Part shown: positions 63,803 through 64,000 of the stretch, piece by piece | Position numbering within the stretch: position 1 is the first letter of the stretch | Layout of the letters: each line of letters begins with the position of its first letter | From: Microbispora amethystogenes | GTDB taxonomy: Bacteria; Actinomycetota; Actinomycetes; Streptosporangiales; Streptosporangiaceae | Reading direction: 5' to 3' | Assembly: GCF_016863015.1 (NCBI RefSeq) | Contig: NZ_BOOB01000018.1 | Coordinates: 124,001 to 188,000 of the forward strand | Length of the DNA stretch: 64,000 nucleotides | Program-made: the position numbers and the translations under genes | The notes under the pieces: model-generated | Told to the model about the DNA's origin: nothing | Databases searched by the model: none | The model's input: the letters and a program-made list of their open reading frames with translations, nothing else

Positions 63803-63900
63803 CCGGGCATCGCCGAGCCCAGGCATCCCGCCGAAGCCGTACGCACTGACAGAAAGGAGAGGGGAGACGGGCCCGCACGGGCCCCGGCCCCTGACCCCGT

Positions 63901-64000
63901 ATGACGATTCGACGCCTCTACCTGGCACGCCACGGCGCGGCCGACGCGTTCGGGCGGCTCACCGACATCGGGCGCCGGCAGGCGGGCCTGCTGGGCGAAC
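63901..64000 (+). CDS. histidine phosphatase family protein (cut by window edge)
   Basis: The frame starts ATG at 63901 and reads MTIRRLYLARHGAADAFGRL, then TDIGRRQAGLLGE to the edge. ARHG is the catalytic RHG motif of the phosphoglycerate mutase-like histidine phosphatases, and DIGRRQA is the usual following helix. It is on the same strand as the PEP-utilising-type gene 98 bases upstream. Confidence 0.8.
   Translation, partial: MTIRRLYLARHGAADAFGRLTDIGRRQAGLLGE

Overview
The window is very GC-rich DNA from an actinobacterium. A BldC-like regulator, a nuoA-N operon downstream of a geranylgeranyl-reductase-family gene, a polyprenyl diphosphate synthase directly after nuoN, many GTG starts and an F420-type LLM oxidoreductase point to the Actinomycetes. 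Streptosporangiales is my best guess, from the style of the genes only.

Region 1 (1-24.4 kb) is ordinary core genome. It holds a partial bldC-like gene, a small DUF4229 membrane protein, a secreted beta-propeller protein, demethylmenaquinone methyltransferase, and then one long transcription unit: a FAD reductase of the menaquinone/geranylgeranyl reductase family, all fourteen complex I genes nuoA to nuoN, and a polyprenyl diphosphate synthase. A near-perfect Rex (NADH-sensing repressor) operator lies at 2808-2825, just downstream of a predicted promoter. A lipoprotein, an NAD(P)-binding protein, an LLM oxidoreductase and a RarD/EamA transporter follow.

Region 2 (24.4-51.2 kb) is the notable part. 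The 3' end of msrA is an attachment site. After msrA, its last ~100 bp recur eight more times (R1-R8) over 26 kb, all in the same orientation. Each copy is preceded by a TTATTGC-like motif exactly 21 bp before the point where MsrA similarity begins. The blocks between the sites read as cassettes A-H. Cassette A, next to msrA, carries the only integrase, a 505-aa large serine recombinase whose TTG start is 18 bp from R1, plus an HUH rolling-circle Rep, a GntR-like regulator and an excisionase-like protein. Cassettes B-H have no integrase. They carry a Shedu-type nuclease (B), VapBC (C), an N6-adenine methylase fused to a specificity domain with a small membrane protein and a second VapBC (D), a Phd/RelE-like pair with IS110 and NUDIX remnants (E), a truncated MFS gene with DoxX and a disulfide-reductase-like flavoprotein (F), VapBC remnants and a Phd/RelE pair (G), and a dead copy of E's toxin-antitoxin locus with TetR/DUF2306 and VOC/WYL pairs (H). 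The layout resembles an integron cassette array built on serine-integrase sites, in which every insertion must rebuild the MsrA C-terminus.

Region 3 (51.2-64 kb) is probably normal chromosome again: a GNAT protein, a two-component system, a serine hydrolase, a membrane protein, a monooxygenase/MarR pair destroyed by a deletion, an ECF sigma factor with a membrane partner, a secreted protein, two probable DNA-binding proteins divergent from a half-length PEP-utilising-type protein, and the start of a histidine phosphatase.
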